From contig NZ_JAJKFT010000004.1 of NCBI RefSeq assembly GCF_020966755.1, positions 1,178,001 through 1,242,000 on the forward strand: a stretch of 64,000 nucleotides of DNA. The letters are read 5' to 3'. Positions 10,128-19,605 of the stretch are shown here, in pieces. The stretch is from Blastopirellula sediminis (GTDB lineage: Bacteria; Planctomycetota; Planctomycetia; Pirellulales; Pirellulaceae). Each line of letters opens with the position of its first letter. Position 1 is the stretch's first letter. The notes beneath the pieces are model-generated. The model had not been told where the DNA came from and searched no databases. It was given only the letters and a program-made list of their open reading frames with translations. Made by a program: the position numbers and the translations under genes.

Positions 10128-10236
10128 GCGATATCTTGAAGTCTAAGACGGGGTTCGGTCAGCGTCAACGTCGTTCCAAGCGGCTAAGCCCCACCTCCCT
10201 AAACGCTTGCGACTCAATTGGCCGCCGGTTCTCGAC

Positions 10237-11661
10237 TTATGGCCCCGTGCGAACGCCGGTCGTCTGATAGATTTTGGCGATGGCGGTCGCCATATCGCCG
10301 ATCGCCTGGTGGTAACCGATCTCCAGCGTGAGAAGATTGCGGTAGTCGCGGATCACGCGGTCAAATTCGACGGCGCCATTGGAATAGGACTCTTGGTCCG
10401 CTTTGAGCGTTTGCTGGGCCTGGGGCAAGATCGTCGATTCGTAGAGTTCCGCTGTCTCTTGGGCTCGTTTCGCTTCGGCCACCAGGTCGACGATCAACGA
10501 AGCGTAGCGATCGGACAATTCTTCGACGGTGTTATGAGCGGCCTGATGTTTCCAGAGCGCTTCGTCTTCGATGGCGTCGTACTTGTCGCGCCAAATCGGA
10601 ATGCTGATCTGGGCGCCAAGCGCCCATGGGTCCTGACCGACGTCAACGACGTTGCTCGGCGGGCGATTGTTATCGGTGGGATAGTAGCTGGCCGACAGCA
10701 TGAATTCGGGCCGCCGCATCAGCCGCGCGACCTCAACTCCCCACCGCGTCGCTTGGGTTCGCATTTTTGCGGCTTCAATCTCGGGCTGAGAATGCAAAGC
10801 GATCTGCGTCAGCTCACTCGTATCCATCGTCGGCATGACGCTGTGGATCCGCTCGGGCGATGCAATTGGGGTTTCCGCGGATTGGGCGAGCAGCCGATTG
10901 AACTCGGCGACAGTTCCTTGTCGTTGACGCCGCAACGTGAGCAGCCGCTCTTCCAACTGCGACAATTCGAGCGTGCCGAGCAGGACGTCCCCCTGCGAAG
11001 CGGCCCCGGTCGCGATTCGCGCGTTCGCTACGTCAATCAGCGACGTGAGCAACTGTTGATTGGCGACCGCAATTTCAATCTGTTTTTCCAAGACGTACAA
11101 GCGATACCACTGCGTGCGAACGGCCGCTTCAACGCGCAGAGTCTCCGCTTCCAGTTCCGCGTGGATCGCATACGCGTCAAAGATGGCCCGCTGTTCGTCA
11201 GCACGCAGACGCGCGATCCAGGGAACGGCCTGACTGAACGTCATGTTGGCCCGCTGCGAACCGGCCGCCGTTTCAATCGGATCGCCAAAGATGTTGGCGC
11301 CAAAGCGAGGGTCAGGCAACTTGTCGGCGTAACGCGACTTGGCGAGCGCCGCTTGGTACTCGTGATGCAGACGAATCAAACGGGGATTACGCTCGCGGGC
11401 TAACAGTTCAAAACCATGCAGCGCGTCGGACGAATCGCTCGCTTCGTGCGTCACCAACTGGACCGGCGCCACGCTGGGCGGCGAAGAAGCGAGTTTGGCG
11501 TCCTGACCAACCGCAGCATCCACAGGAATGTGCGGCGTCACCGCGATCGGCGGCTGAACCTCGTTACGAACAACCGCCAGGGGAGAGCCAGAGCTGGCGC
11601 ACCCGCCTGCAAGGAGCAGAATCGAGAGCGACTTCAGAAACTTCGAGTTCAGTGCCAGCAT
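10237..11661 (-). CDS. TolC-like outer-membrane efflux lipoprotein
   Basis: 474 aa. The lipoprotein signal ends in LLLAGG-Cys21. Two outer-membrane-efflux repeats follow, with long heptad-rich helices (RNPRLIRLHHEYQAALAKSRY, and AEAKRAQETAELYESTILPQ in the second repeat) and the conserved PDPRFG stretch. The family forms trimeric outer-membrane channels for RND pumps. It is the only outer-membrane component in a locus that has two pumps, so both may share it (inference). It is close in layout to CusC. Confidence 0.9.
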   Translation of the reverse strand: MLALNSKFLKSLSILLLAGGCASSGSPLAVVRNEVQPPIAVTPHIPVDAAVGQDAKLASSPPSVAPVQLVTHEASDSSDALHGFELLARERNPRLIRLHHEYQAALAKSRYADKLPDPRFGANIFGDPIETAAGSQRANMTFSQAVPWIARLRADEQRAIFDAYAIHAELEAETLRVEAAVRTQWYRLYVLEKQIEIAVANQQLLTSLIDVANARIATGAASQGDVLLGTLELSQLEERLLTLRRQRQGTVAEFNRLLAQSAETPIASPERIHSVMPTMDTSELTQIALHSQPEIEAAKMRTQATRWGVEVARLMRRPEFMLSASYYPTDNNRPPSNVVDVGQDPWALGAQISIPIWRDKYDAIEDEALWKHQAAHNTVEELSDRYASLIVDLVAEAKRAQETAELYESTILPQAQQTLKADQESYSNGAVEFDRVIRDYRNLLTLEIGYHQAIGDMATAIAKIYQTTGVRTGP

Positions 11662-11908
11662 TCTACGGTCTCACCATGCATGCATACGTTCTCGTGAGCG
11701 AATGCTACGCACAAGAGATACAAAGAGAGGGTGAAGTTGGCACGGTCCAGTAGAAAGATCGGGATCGGCGGCGGTCGGGCCACGGCCGATTGTATCGAAA
11801 GGAGGCGTTTTCCGGAAAATGACGGTCCGGTTGTTCCGGTTAGGCAAAGTTGAGCGAGAGACGCCGCGGCGGCGTCGCAAGGGTAATACGCTCCCAAATC
11901 GGGCGAGA

Positions 11909-12244
11909 TCAGTTCTCTAGCTTCGGCCCGAAGGCGAACCAGAGGCCGATCGTGGTGGAGGCGAGGATCAGGCCGAGTGCAAATGCTCCCCAGAATCCGA
12001 GGCCGAGGCGTTGCGAAATCGCTAGTGGGATAAAGAGCGGGAGTCCCAGTGGGACGAGGACGAGCGTTTCGCGTGACAGTTTTGAGACGGTGGCCAGGTC
12101 TTGGTCTTTCCACCATACGGCTACGAACGCCACGATGCTGACGATGGGAAGCGTCAACAGTAGAGCGCCCAGTCGCGGGTAGCGGTCGGCGATTTGTGAT
12201 ACGGCGGCGACGACGAGGCCGGCGATGATGGCCCGGAGCAGCAT
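11909..12244 (-). CDS. DUF3147-like small membrane protein
   Basis: 111 aa, four predicted hydrophobic segments (about 2-18, 25-43, 62-80 and 84-104). The pattern (GLVVAAVSQIADRYPRLGALLLTLPIVSIVAF at the N-terminus, VPLGLPLFIPLA in the middle) is that of the DUF3147 family of small inner-membrane proteins, which often accompany metal or toxin efflux genes. Function unknown. It lies between the TolC gene and the His-rich lipoprotein in the same direction, so it is probably part of the efflux transcript unless the hairpin at 12271-12301 interrupts it. Confidence 0.75.
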   Translation of the reverse strand: MLLRAIIAGLVVAAVSQIADRYPRLGALLLTLPIVSIVAFVAVWWKDQDLATVSKLSRETLVLVPLGLPLFIPLAISQRLGLGFWGAFALGLILASTTIGLWFAFGPKLEN

Positions 12245-12270
12245 GGGGAGGACCTTTCCGTGGAGTGACC

Positions 12271-12301
12271 CAGACCCGCAGCCATGTTTGCTGCGGGTCT
12301 G
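12271..12301 (-). terminator. Strong hairpin between efflux genes, possible terminator or attenuator
   Basis: An 11-12-bp stem (about 12271-12282 with 12290-12301, loop CATGTTT) lies between the His-rich lipoprotein gene and the DUF3147-like gene. No T tract follows on the minus strand, so an mRNA processing or stability element is as likely as a terminator. Confidence 0.4.
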
Positions 12302-12317
12302 CAGAAACTGGGGACGA

Positions 12318-13235
12318 CTATTCGACCTTGATCGGGACGTCGAAGCTTACCGGTTCGCCGCTCGACGGGACGATCCGAAAGCGAATGGCGACCTCCTTGG
12401 CGTCGGCCGGGATCTTCAGACCACCTTGAGCGTAGTGGGCAGGCTCTTCCGGCGTTTCCGGTTCGTAGATCGTGCCGACTTCCTTCGCCAAAACCGTCGC
12501 GCCATCCTTCGACACCAAGGCGTTAAAGACCTTCACGTCGGCGACCGGCTTGCCATCCTTGGTGATCGAAACGGCCGGTTCGACTTCTTCGCCGGCATGC
12601 AGATGCGAGCCGTGATGCCCCAGCTTGATCGTGAGCCCGTCATGTTCTTTCGGTTCGCCTTCCCAGACGAGGGCGTCGTCGCCGCTGTGGGAGTGGCCAT
12701 GTTCGTGCCCATGCGCTTCTTCGGTGAAATTGCCAGCGTACGGAGTTCCGTCCACAGCGGCGCTCAAGGTTCCTTCATACTCTTTGACGGTCCCCAAGCC
12801 TTCGTGCTTGCCGACGAAGCGAGACGCTTTTCCTGCCGGATCGCCTTCTTGCGGCTGCGGCAGCAGATCGGTTTGGAGCTTCGGATCTTTGATGGTGAGC
12901 AAGACCGACTCGGCGGCGATCGGTACCGGCGTTTTCTCATCGCCCCCCAGGATGTAGACGGTCGCTTCTTGCTTGGCGTGATCGACGGTGAACTCGACAT
13001 GATAGGCGCCGCCGCCCCAGTCGGTGAGAACGCCGTCGTGCGGACCGGGGGCATGGCCATGGCCTTCTTCGCTGTGGTCATGGGTGTGCCCGCCGGGTCC
13101 GTGGGTATGGCCATGATCGGAATCGGCGGCGGCGTCCGACTTAGCCGGCGTCGCATTGTCATTCTTGCAGCCGAGTATTGCGGCAGCTGCAAACAGGCCG
13201 GCCAAAAGTGTGTAGCGGAGAATGTTGCGTTTCAC
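12318..13235 (-). CDS. His-rich lipoprotein of the metal-efflux locus
   Basis: 305 aa from a GTG at 13235, chosen because GAAGGAGCG lies at correct spacing and because it makes the protein begin with a clean lipoprotein signal (LLAGLFAAAAILG-Cys23). Two histidine-rich stretches follow: about residues 41-72 (HGHTHGPGGHTHDH and more) and a second with HGHEHGHSHS. The remainder is beta-rich with no catalytic motif I recognise. It lies between pump copy 2 and the TolC gene. Histidine clusters suggest Zn, Ni, Co or Cu buffering in the periplasm; the metal is not decided by sequence. Confidence 0.8.
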   Translation of the reverse strand: MKRNILRYTLLAGLFAAAAILGCKNDNATPAKSDAAADSDHGHTHGPGGHTHDHSEEGHGHAPGPHDGVLTDWGGGAYHVEFTVDHAKQEATVYILGGDEKTPVPIAAESVLLTIKDPKLQTDLLPQPQEGDPAGKASRFVGKHEGLGTVKEYEGTLSAAVDGTPYAGNFTEEAHGHEHGHSHSGDDALVWEGEPKEHDGLTIKLGHHGSHLHAGEEVEPAVSITKDGKPVADVKVFNALVSKDGATVLAKEVGTIYEPETPEEPAHYAQGGLKIPADAKEVAIRFRIVPSSGEPVSFDVPIKVE

Positions 13236-13275
13236 GAAATCGCTCCTTCTAACGGGGTGAAATTGAATTCTGTGT

Positions 13276-16200
13276 TTACGGAATGAGTTCCTCTCCCGAC
13301 TGTTCGGCGCGGGCCAGACGCAACGCATCCTTGCCGCTTAGCCGCCAGAAAATGCCGGGATGAATGAGGAATTCACAAAAAGTGGAAGTGACGAGGCCGC
13401 CAAGGATCACCGTGGCGACGGGGTAAAGGATCTCGCGTCCCGGCTCCTGACCGCCGATCACTAGCGGCAACAGCCCGATGCCAGCGGTGAGTGCGGTCAT
13501 CAGCACCGGAGCAAGGCGTTCTAAGCTGCCGCGGAGGATCATCTCTTGCGAGAAGTCCTCTCCCTCTTCCTTCATCAAGTGGAAGTAGTGCGTGACGAGA
13601 AGAATGCCGTTGCGAACGGCGATCCCGCCGAGAGAGATGAAGCCGACCAGGCTGGCCACCGTGAGCGTTTGCTGCGTGATCACCAGCGCCAGCACGCCGC
13701 CGATGAAAGCGGTCGGTAACGCGTTCAGAATCTGGAGCACGACGCGAACCGAAGGAAAGAGAACCATCAGCACGACGAACATCCCGACGACCGAAACCGC
13801 CGCGAGAATCGCGATCGTACGAGTCGCCCGCTGTTGGCTCTCGAATTGCCCGCCGTATTCGATGAAATAGCCTTCCGGCAAGCCGACATTGCTGTCGACG
13901 CTCCGCTGGATGGCGGCTACGGCGCTCGCCAGGTCGCGACCTTGCGTGTTGCAGCGGATGACCATCCGGCGCCGGGCGTTCTCTCGATTGACGGCGTTGG
14001 GACCGACGCCGGGGCCGACGTCGGCGATCTCGCGAAGCTCAATTTGCCCCTGGCCGTTCGGCAAGTCGATGCGGAGTCGTCCCAAGTTGGCGTAATCGGT
14101 GCGGTACTCCTCCTCTAGTCGGACCAGCAAATCAAATCGCCGCTGGCCTTCCAACACTTCAGAAACGATCGCTCCCTGCAGGGCGGTTTGCAGCACGTTG
14201 GCGACATAGCCGCGCGTCAGACCGTAGAAGGCCAGGTCGTCGGTACGCAGATGGATTTGCAACTCCTCCGTCTGCTGAATCGGCTCGATCACCGGAGGGG
14301 TGATCCCGTCGATTTGTTGGATCGTCCCTTTGACCTTTTCCGAAAGCTCACGCAGTTTGTCAATGTCGTCGCCAAAGATCTTGATCGCGATTTCGGCGTA
14401 GACGCCGGAGACCATGTGGCTGATCAAGTGAGCGAGCGGCTGCTCGACTTCGATCGAGACGCCGGGAACTTCGTCGCTTAGTTCTTCCAAGAGGCGCTTG
14501 ATGATCTCGTCACGTTCATGATGACTATCGGGATTCATGCTCAGGATGTATTCGCCGGCGTTCACCGGCGAGGCGTGCTCATCCATTTCGGCTCGCCCGG
14601 TCCGCCGGACGAAATAGAGGACTGCTCCGTCCGGGTTCTGGGCGTTTTTCTGCATCTCGCGAATCTTGCCGTCGATGAGCGCCGAAACCTGGTTGGACGC
14701 GTCGAGCGATGAGCCTGGGGGGAGCGTCACGTTGATCTGCACGCTCCCCTCGTCGAACTCCGGCAGAAAGTTTTTGCCCAAGTTCGCGAGTTCCCACCCG
14801 GCGAAGCCGACGCCGATCCAGGTAATCGCCAGCAACAGTAAAGGAGCCGCCATGCTGAAGCGAATCAGGTAACTAGCGCCCCATTTCAACGAGCGCAGGA
14901 GCAAACCGTCATGTTCCGCATGGGCTGCGCTCGACTGCGGCAGCAAATAATACGAAAGGACCGGCGTGACCGTCAGCGAAACGAGCAGCGACGCAAGGAT
15001 CGAAACGATATACGCGACGCCGAGCGGAGCGAACAAGCGACCTTCGACCCCCGACAACGCGAACAATGGCAGGAAGACCAGGATCACCACCGCGGTGCCG
15101 AAGACGATTGCGCTGCGGATTTCTTTGCTCGCTTCGTAGACGACCTGCACAGCAGGGCGGGGGTGCTCGAGCGCATTGTTTTCTTTCAGTCGCCGGAAGA
15201 TGTTTTCAACGTCGACGATCGCGTCGTCAACCAGTTCTCCCATCGCCACCGCAATGCCGCCCAGCGTCATCACGTTGATCGAAAGCTCCGATCCAGACAG
15301 AAATCCAATCAGCCGAAAGACGAACGTCGTGATGACCAGCGACAACGGAATCGCCGTCAACGTGATGAACGTCGTACGGAAGTTGAGCAAGAATAGGAAC
15401 AAAATGATGATGACCAGCGTCGCCCCAATGATCAGCGCCTCGCCGACATTAAAAATCCCGCGGTCGATGAACTTGCGCAGCTGAAACAGTTCGGGGTTGA
15501 TAACGATATCGGCGGGCAGCGACTCCTCCGACGCGGCGAAGGCCTCTTCAAGCCGATCGGTCAAGCCGCGCGTATCGACGTGCGGCTGCTTCACGATGGT
15601 GAAGACGACGCCTGGCCGGCCATTCACGCTCCCGTCCCCTCTTTTGAATTCGGCGCCTTCGACGACCCGAGCCACTTGTTCCAGAAGGATGGGACGTTCA
15701 CCGGTGTTTTTTACCGGCACTTGCGACAAGTCGTATAGCGTGCGATCGGAGTCTGGTCCCAGACGACCGAGAATTCGAATGGGACGCTCCGTTTCTCCCT
15801 TCACGGCGAAACCGCCGCTGGTGTTGATATTGCTCTCCTGAATCGCCTGTTCGACTTCCTGCAACGTGACGCCGTATTCCAGCAGGGCGGTGGGGTCGAT
15901 GCGAACCTGGTACTGCTTGCGGTCACCACCCAGGATGAACGCTTCCGCCACCCCGGTCACCTTCAGAATGCGGGGGCGTATCACCCAGTCGCAAATCGTT
16001 CGCAAGGCAAGTTGGCGAGCTTCCGCCGAAGGAAGCGGGACTTCGTACGTTTCTCCGTCAATTCTCAACGTGGCGGACGGAGTTCCGGCGATTCCCGGAG
16101 CACTATCAGCCGGTGCACGCTCCCAACGCACAATCTCCGCCGCGACCGGCTTCCAGGTATCAACCTGGTCCCGAATCTCAGGCCGCCAAACTTGCAACGA

Positions 16201-16725
16201 TTCCTGGCCACTTTCATCGGTCGCAATCTCCACCATCATCGGCGTCTTGCTGATCGGGTATAACTCGCCGCCGCGGGGTCCTTGTTGACGATAGATCCCG
16301 GCGACGACGATTTGTCCCATGATCGAGGAGGGAGGAGTCATCATCGGCGTGACTCCGCTGGGGAGAACTCCTTCCAGCGTCCCGAGTCGCTCCTGCACGG
16401 TTTGGCGAGCCGATTTGATTTCGGTGTTCCAATCGAATTCGATGTAGATGACCGCCAGGCCGGCCGTCGACTGGCTGCGAACAGCCTGCACGCCGCTCGC
16501 TCCGAGCAGCGCGATTTCGATCGGTTGCGTCACTAACGTTTCGACTTCTTCGGTCGCCAGGCCGCGGCATTCGGTCAGGATGATCACCCGTGGGCGATCG
16601 AGATCGGGGAAGACATCAATCGGCATCTGGGTCGCGAGATACGAACCATAGACGAGCATCGCCAGGCTGACGAGCAAGATCAGCAGGCGATATTGCAGTG
16701 AAAATCGAATAACGGCGTTGAGCAT
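13276..16725 (-). CDS. CusA/CzcA-family heavy-metal RND pump (copy 2)
   Basis: 1149 aa. The N-terminus RFSLQYRLLILLVSLAMLVY and PIDVFPDLDRPRVIILTEC is typical of the family. TM4 reads LGGIAVAMGELVDDAIVDVE, with the paired Asp residues usual in divalent-cation and broader CzcA-type pumps, unlike copy 1. An insert near residues 150-215 (between PPSSIMGQIVV and the second half of the porter domain) makes it longer than classic CzcA. It follows its adaptor gene by 12 bases. The two pumps differ strongly, so this is not a recent tandem duplication. Substrate is probably a different metal from copy 1 (inference from TM4). Confidence 0.92.
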   Translation of the reverse strand: MLNAVIRFSLQYRLLILLVSLAMLVYGSYLATQMPIDVFPDLDRPRVIILTECRGLATEEVETLVTQPIEIALLGASGVQAVRSQSTAGLAVIYIEFDWNTEIKSARQTVQERLGTLEGVLPSGVTPMMTPPSSIMGQIVVAGIYRQQGPRGGELYPISKTPMMVEIATDESGQESLQVWRPEIRDQVDTWKPVAAEIVRWERAPADSAPGIAGTPSATLRIDGETYEVPLPSAEARQLALRTICDWVIRPRILKVTGVAEAFILGGDRKQYQVRIDPTALLEYGVTLQEVEQAIQESNINTSGGFAVKGETERPIRILGRLGPDSDRTLYDLSQVPVKNTGERPILLEQVARVVEGAEFKRGDGSVNGRPGVVFTIVKQPHVDTRGLTDRLEEAFAASEESLPADIVINPELFQLRKFIDRGIFNVGEALIIGATLVIIILFLFLLNFRTTFITLTAIPLSLVITTFVFRLIGFLSGSELSINVMTLGGIAVAMGELVDDAIVDVENIFRRLKENNALEHPRPAVQVVYEASKEIRSAIVFGTAVVILVFLPLFALSGVEGRLFAPLGVAYIVSILASLLVSLTVTPVLSYYLLPQSSAAHAEHDGLLLRSLKWGASYLIRFSMAAPLLLLAITWIGVGFAGWELANLGKNFLPEFDEGSVQINVTLPPGSSLDASNQVSALIDGKIREMQKNAQNPDGAVLYFVRRTGRAEMDEHASPVNAGEYILSMNPDSHHERDEIIKRLLEELSDEVPGVSIEVEQPLAHLISHMVSGVYAEIAIKIFGDDIDKLRELSEKVKGTIQQIDGITPPVIEPIQQTEELQIHLRTDDLAFYGLTRGYVANVLQTALQGAIVSEVLEGQRRFDLLVRLEEEYRTDYANLGRLRIDLPNGQGQIELREIADVGPGVGPNAVNRENARRRMVIRCNTQGRDLASAVAAIQRSVDSNVGLPEGYFIEYGGQFESQQRATRTIAILAAVSVVGMFVVLMVLFPSVRVVLQILNALPTAFIGGVLALVITQQTLTVASLVGFISLGGIAVRNGILLVTHYFHLMKEEGEDFSQEMILRGSLERLAPVLMTALTAGIGLLPLVIGGQEPGREILYPVATVILGGLVTSTFCEFLIHPGIFWRLSGKDALRLARAEQSGEELIP

Positions 16726-16737
16726 GCTTGCGTCCTC

Positions 16738-18144
16738 TTAGTGAGCGGCGTGAACGGTTCCATCCGCGTGAACGTGCACGTCGGCACGCACGCCGCTGGC
16801 AGCCTGAGCTTTCAGCACACGATTGAGGGAAGCGGCTCCGTTCTGAGCCAGGTACAAGCCTGGCGTCACGCTGCCGTCATCGGCCAGAATCACATTCAAG
16901 CGATCCTCTTGCAGCACTTGAACCGGAATGCGATTGAACAAGTCGCCGTTCTGTTGAAACACATAAGCGTCGGGCCCATCGCGGACAACGGCGGCGCTGG
17001 GAAGCACGAGCACGTCATGCAACTCTTCGACCGGCACATGGAGCCGTACTCGCTGTCCTGGACGAAATCGCCAGACGACGAAGGTCTCGCCGTTCTTTTC
17101 GTACAAGCGAGGTTGATTCGTCAAAGGAATATAAAAGTCGAACGTGCGGCTTTCGGCGTCGACCGCGTTCGAGAGATACTCGATCTCGAACTCCTGCGAC
17201 AAATCGGGCCAATGCTCGGGAGAATCCTCCGCGAATTCGACCGTGACTTTCCAGCGGTTCTGGGCCGCATCTTCCAAGTAGGGAGCTTCCCGCTTGAATG
17301 CATGTCCCTGGATATAGAGCCGGCGATGATTCGAGAGCGTGGCGAGCAGATCGCCAGCTTGCACTTGCTGCCCGAGCGAAACTTGAAGTTGCTGGACTTC
17401 GTACGCGGCTTGGTCCTGTTCGTCGGAGGCTTCGCCAGGTTCGACGGCGCTGCCGGTGATTGACCCGCTTGCCGAGCGAACGGGAGGGGCAGCGATGTTG
17501 ATTTCGCGGATGAATTCTCCGGCGGCGACTTCGTCAACTTGCTGTGGGGTAAGACCGCAGATGAGTAAGTCCTGGCGATAACTTTGGATCAGCGCCTCCT
17601 GGCGAAGCTCCTGGCTTTCGAGTTCGATAATTCGCGCCCCCGGCACCGCGCCGCTGGTCGCCAAGGGACGAAGTCGATCGAGTTGCTCGCGCACGATTTG
17701 CCGTTCCTTCGTCGCGGTGAAAAGCTCCTTCTGCGCGCTTTGGAGGTACTCACTGGAAAGTCGCAGTCGGAAGAGACTTTCTCCGGGACGTACCGTCTGG
17801 CCGGGATAGGCATGAATTTCCGTGACCACGCCCACGGCCGGCGCAGTGACGCCGCGATCGGTTTCGCCGGGGCGATTGGCCAGAATCCCCGGAATTTGAA
17901 TCGTGCGCCAATAGGTCTGCGGCCGCGCCGGCTTCACAACCAGGCCCAGGTTCTTGCGGGCCTGCGGGGAAAGCTTAAGAACCTTCGGATCGTCTACGGG
18001 GGCGACGACTTCCGATTCTTCCTCGGCTACATTGCCAGGATTCACGAGCGGCAACCAACGCTCTTGGGTGAAGTAGGCGATCGCGGCCACAACCAGCATG
18101 ACCAAGGGAGCCAGCGCGTAGCGAATCAAACTTGGGATAGGCAT
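16738..18144 (-). CDS. HlyD/CusB-type adaptor of RND pump copy 2
   Basis: 468 aa. One N-terminal TM anchor (residues about 10-26), then the membrane-fusion core: GVVTEIHAYPGQTVRPGESL (first lipoyl-like half), a coiled hairpin rich in Gln and Arg (LFTATKERQIVREQLDRLRP), and the matching half (QQVQAGDLLATLSNHRRLYI). The very C-terminus is histidine-bearing (VHVHADGTVHAAH), a plausible metal contact. No HMBD modules are present, unlike the copy 1 adaptor. It heads the main efflux operon; the next gene upstream (18275-18691) is on the same strand 130 bases away. Confidence 0.9.
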   Translation of the reverse strand: MPIPSLIRYALAPLVMLVVAAIAYFTQERWLPLVNPGNVAEEESEVVAPVDDPKVLKLSPQARKNLGLVVKPARPQTYWRTIQIPGILANRPGETDRGVTAPAVGVVTEIHAYPGQTVRPGESLFRLRLSSEYLQSAQKELFTATKERQIVREQLDRLRPLATSGAVPGARIIELESQELRQEALIQSYRQDLLICGLTPQQVDEVAAGEFIREINIAAPPVRSASGSITGSAVEPGEASDEQDQAAYEVQQLQVSLGQQVQAGDLLATLSNHRRLYIQGHAFKREAPYLEDAAQNRWKVTVEFAEDSPEHWPDLSQEFEIEYLSNAVDAESRTFDFYIPLTNQPRLYEKNGETFVVWRFRPGQRVRLHVPVEELHDVLVLPSAAVVRDGPDAYVFQQNGDLFNRIPVQVLQEDRLNVILADDGSVTPGLYLAQNGAASLNRVLKAQAASGVRADVHVHADGTVHAAH

Positions 18145-18274
18145 CGGATCAAACTCCAGACGGACGCAGAAGAGGTTCTGCGATGGTGGGGCCGACAGTT
18201 ACGGCCAACGCAACGGCGTTTTTAGAAGGTGCGCGTACCGGAACAGTCCAGGATTCAGCACACCGCAGAAAGGT

Positions 18275-18691
18275 TTAGCAGCGAATCGAGAGAAGCTGCT
18301 CGTAGCGCGCGCACGAAGGGCGCAAAGGACTGTCCCAACCGAGACAATAGCGAGTTTCCGCTTTACAAGCCGCTTGAATAGAGCTGGCTGCAATCGGGCA
18401 GACGCTGAACCACGACCAGGTCAGTTTAGGGACCGAAGTCGAAACGTTGTCAATGACCGCGTCGTCGGCCGTCAGGAAAACAGCATCGCTGTCATGCTCC
18501 ACCGGCTCCGGTTCCGGGGCCTGCGAAGCGTGCTCGTGGTGATGCCCCTTCTCTCCATGCAGATGAACATGAGGCCGAGCCGCATGCTCCTCGGTATCGC
18601 ACCCTGTCTCTTCTCCATGCCAATGAGGCGCAGCCGCAAGCGACTGCCCTACAAGCAGAAAGATGAGCAAGATGGAAACGAAACGTCGCAT
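18275..18691 (-). CDS. Small His-rich exported protein at the head of the efflux locus
   Basis: 138 aa when started at the ATG at 18691, which places a signal peptide at the N-terminus (MRRFVSILLIFLLVGQSLAA). The mature N-terminal part is His-rich (PHWHGEE, then HVHLHGEKGHHHEHA), the C-terminal part contains scattered cysteines (FSVCPIAASSIQAACK, SCARYEQLLSIRC). No known family. Its first position in the metal-efflux cluster and its composition suggest a periplasmic metal-binding or sensing accessory; this is inference. Confidence 0.65.
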   Translation of the reverse strand: MRRFVSILLIFLLVGQSLAAAPHWHGEETGCDTEEHAARPHVHLHGEKGHHHEHASQAPEPEPVEHDSDAVFLTADDAVIDNVSTSVPKLTWSWFSVCPIAASSIQAACKAETRYCLGWDSPLRPSCARYEQLLSIRC

Positions 18692-18914
18692 ACCGAAGCC
18701 AAAATGTTGTGCTGAGACAAAATAAAGGATAAGCCGCTGCTCACGGTTCGGCAAGTTGAATAGAAATGTACGGCAAATAGCCGGTACTGCAGATGGGTTT
18801 CGCATGCGAAGAGATTTGACCGAGTCGCAGGTCTCCGAAACCGCCTCGTAATCTTGGCCCTTCCACCAACTCACGATGCAGGTCGACGTGCGACTTCATA
18901 CTGCCGAAGAGCAT

Positions 18915-19220
18915 CCCATACGGTTCCAGTCCATGCGGTCGACGCGGCCAACCAAACTAGAAGCCCAGTATCCAACGCATTTCGTCTGCAAATAGCTGAG
19001 GAGCTCGTCGCCGATCGCCAGACGGCACCACCTGGAGACGACCCAGGCTGCTTTCGACACGGCGGCGACCGGAAAGGCCGACCAAAACGAGGGCTGCAAC
19101 GGATGCGTCAGATTACGGAAATGGCGGGAATATCGGAGCAGGCAGTCTAGGCGATATGTCGGAAACCGAGATACGACAACAACTGGCCTCTATTTGCTCC
19201 AATCCCCCCTCTATCGAAGG
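18915..19220 (+). pseudogene. Decayed remnant of an older tyrosine recombinase
   Basis: The DNA matches the 3' part of the intact integrase at 30801-32021. FQSMRSTRPTKLEAQYPTHF (here) aligns with FQSMRSTRQTELEAQWPTHV (there), but a TAG follows at THFVCK-stop and frameshifts occur further on. The last 100 or so bases before the tRNA-derived repeat are nearly identical to 31878-31980, including GGAATATCGGAGCAG and CGATATGTCGGAAACCGAG. The remnant lies outside the left end of the island. The best reading is an earlier element at the same tRNA, whose integrase abutted the tRNA before the present island inserted. Confidence 0.85.
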
Positions 19221-19240
19221 TAGGCCAGGCAGGACTCGAA
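19221..19240. repeat. attL: 20-bp copy of the tRNA 3' end
   Basis: TAGGCCAGGCAGGACTCGAA is identical to 31981-32000, the T-arm and acceptor end of the tRNA(CAU) gene. No other part of a tRNA is present here, which is the pattern of the displaced end of a tRNA-integrated element. Confidence 0.88.
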
Positions 19241-19432
19241 AGTGGGCCGAATTCCTCGGGGAAAACCGGGGTTGAGACCCAAAGCGGCGCAGAATCCGGC
19301 GCAGTTAGTGCATCAGGAGAGAAGATTGATGAGGACTTGGCAAAACTGGTCGCTGCCTGGCCAGGCTTGAGTCAGGAAAAACGGGCTAGAATACTCGTTA
19401 TCGTAAGCCAAACGTCCTCAATACGACGCTGA
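19241..19432 (+). other. Stranded in-frame integrase C-terminal tail
   Basis: Read in the frame that continues the last integrase codons (QAGLE), this stretch is open for 63 codons and ends at TGA 19430-19432. It ends with an Asp-Leu-Ala helix and Trp-Pro pattern (DEDLAKLVAAWPGLSQEKRA), typical of the C-termini of planctomycete integrases. It has no start codon context of its own. In a circularised island it would be joined to the integrase at 30801-32000. Its intact frame contrasts with the broken remnant just left of the repeat. Confidence 0.75.
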
Positions 19433-19605
19433 GGGGGTTATCGATCGTTTGATTTGAAAGGATTGGCTAGGCACCGGAAGCTGTAGTGGTGCGTGACGTT
19501 TGACAATTAAGAGTGGTCCGATCTGCAGTGCTTCTACTGTACCGGTGTTACGGTTGGTGCCTCGTTGAGTTGCGGATGGGGGCATTCTATGGGGAGTCTG
19601 GAGAT

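Noticed and set aside
10207-11403. 398-codon plus-strand frame opposite the TolC-like gene
   Set aside because: The minus-strand protein has a lipobox and efflux repeats; the plus reading has no family features.
19221-19240. A second tRNA gene at the left repeat
   Set aside because: Only the last 20 bases of the tRNA are present; the anticodon and D arms are missing, so it is an attachment-site remnant.
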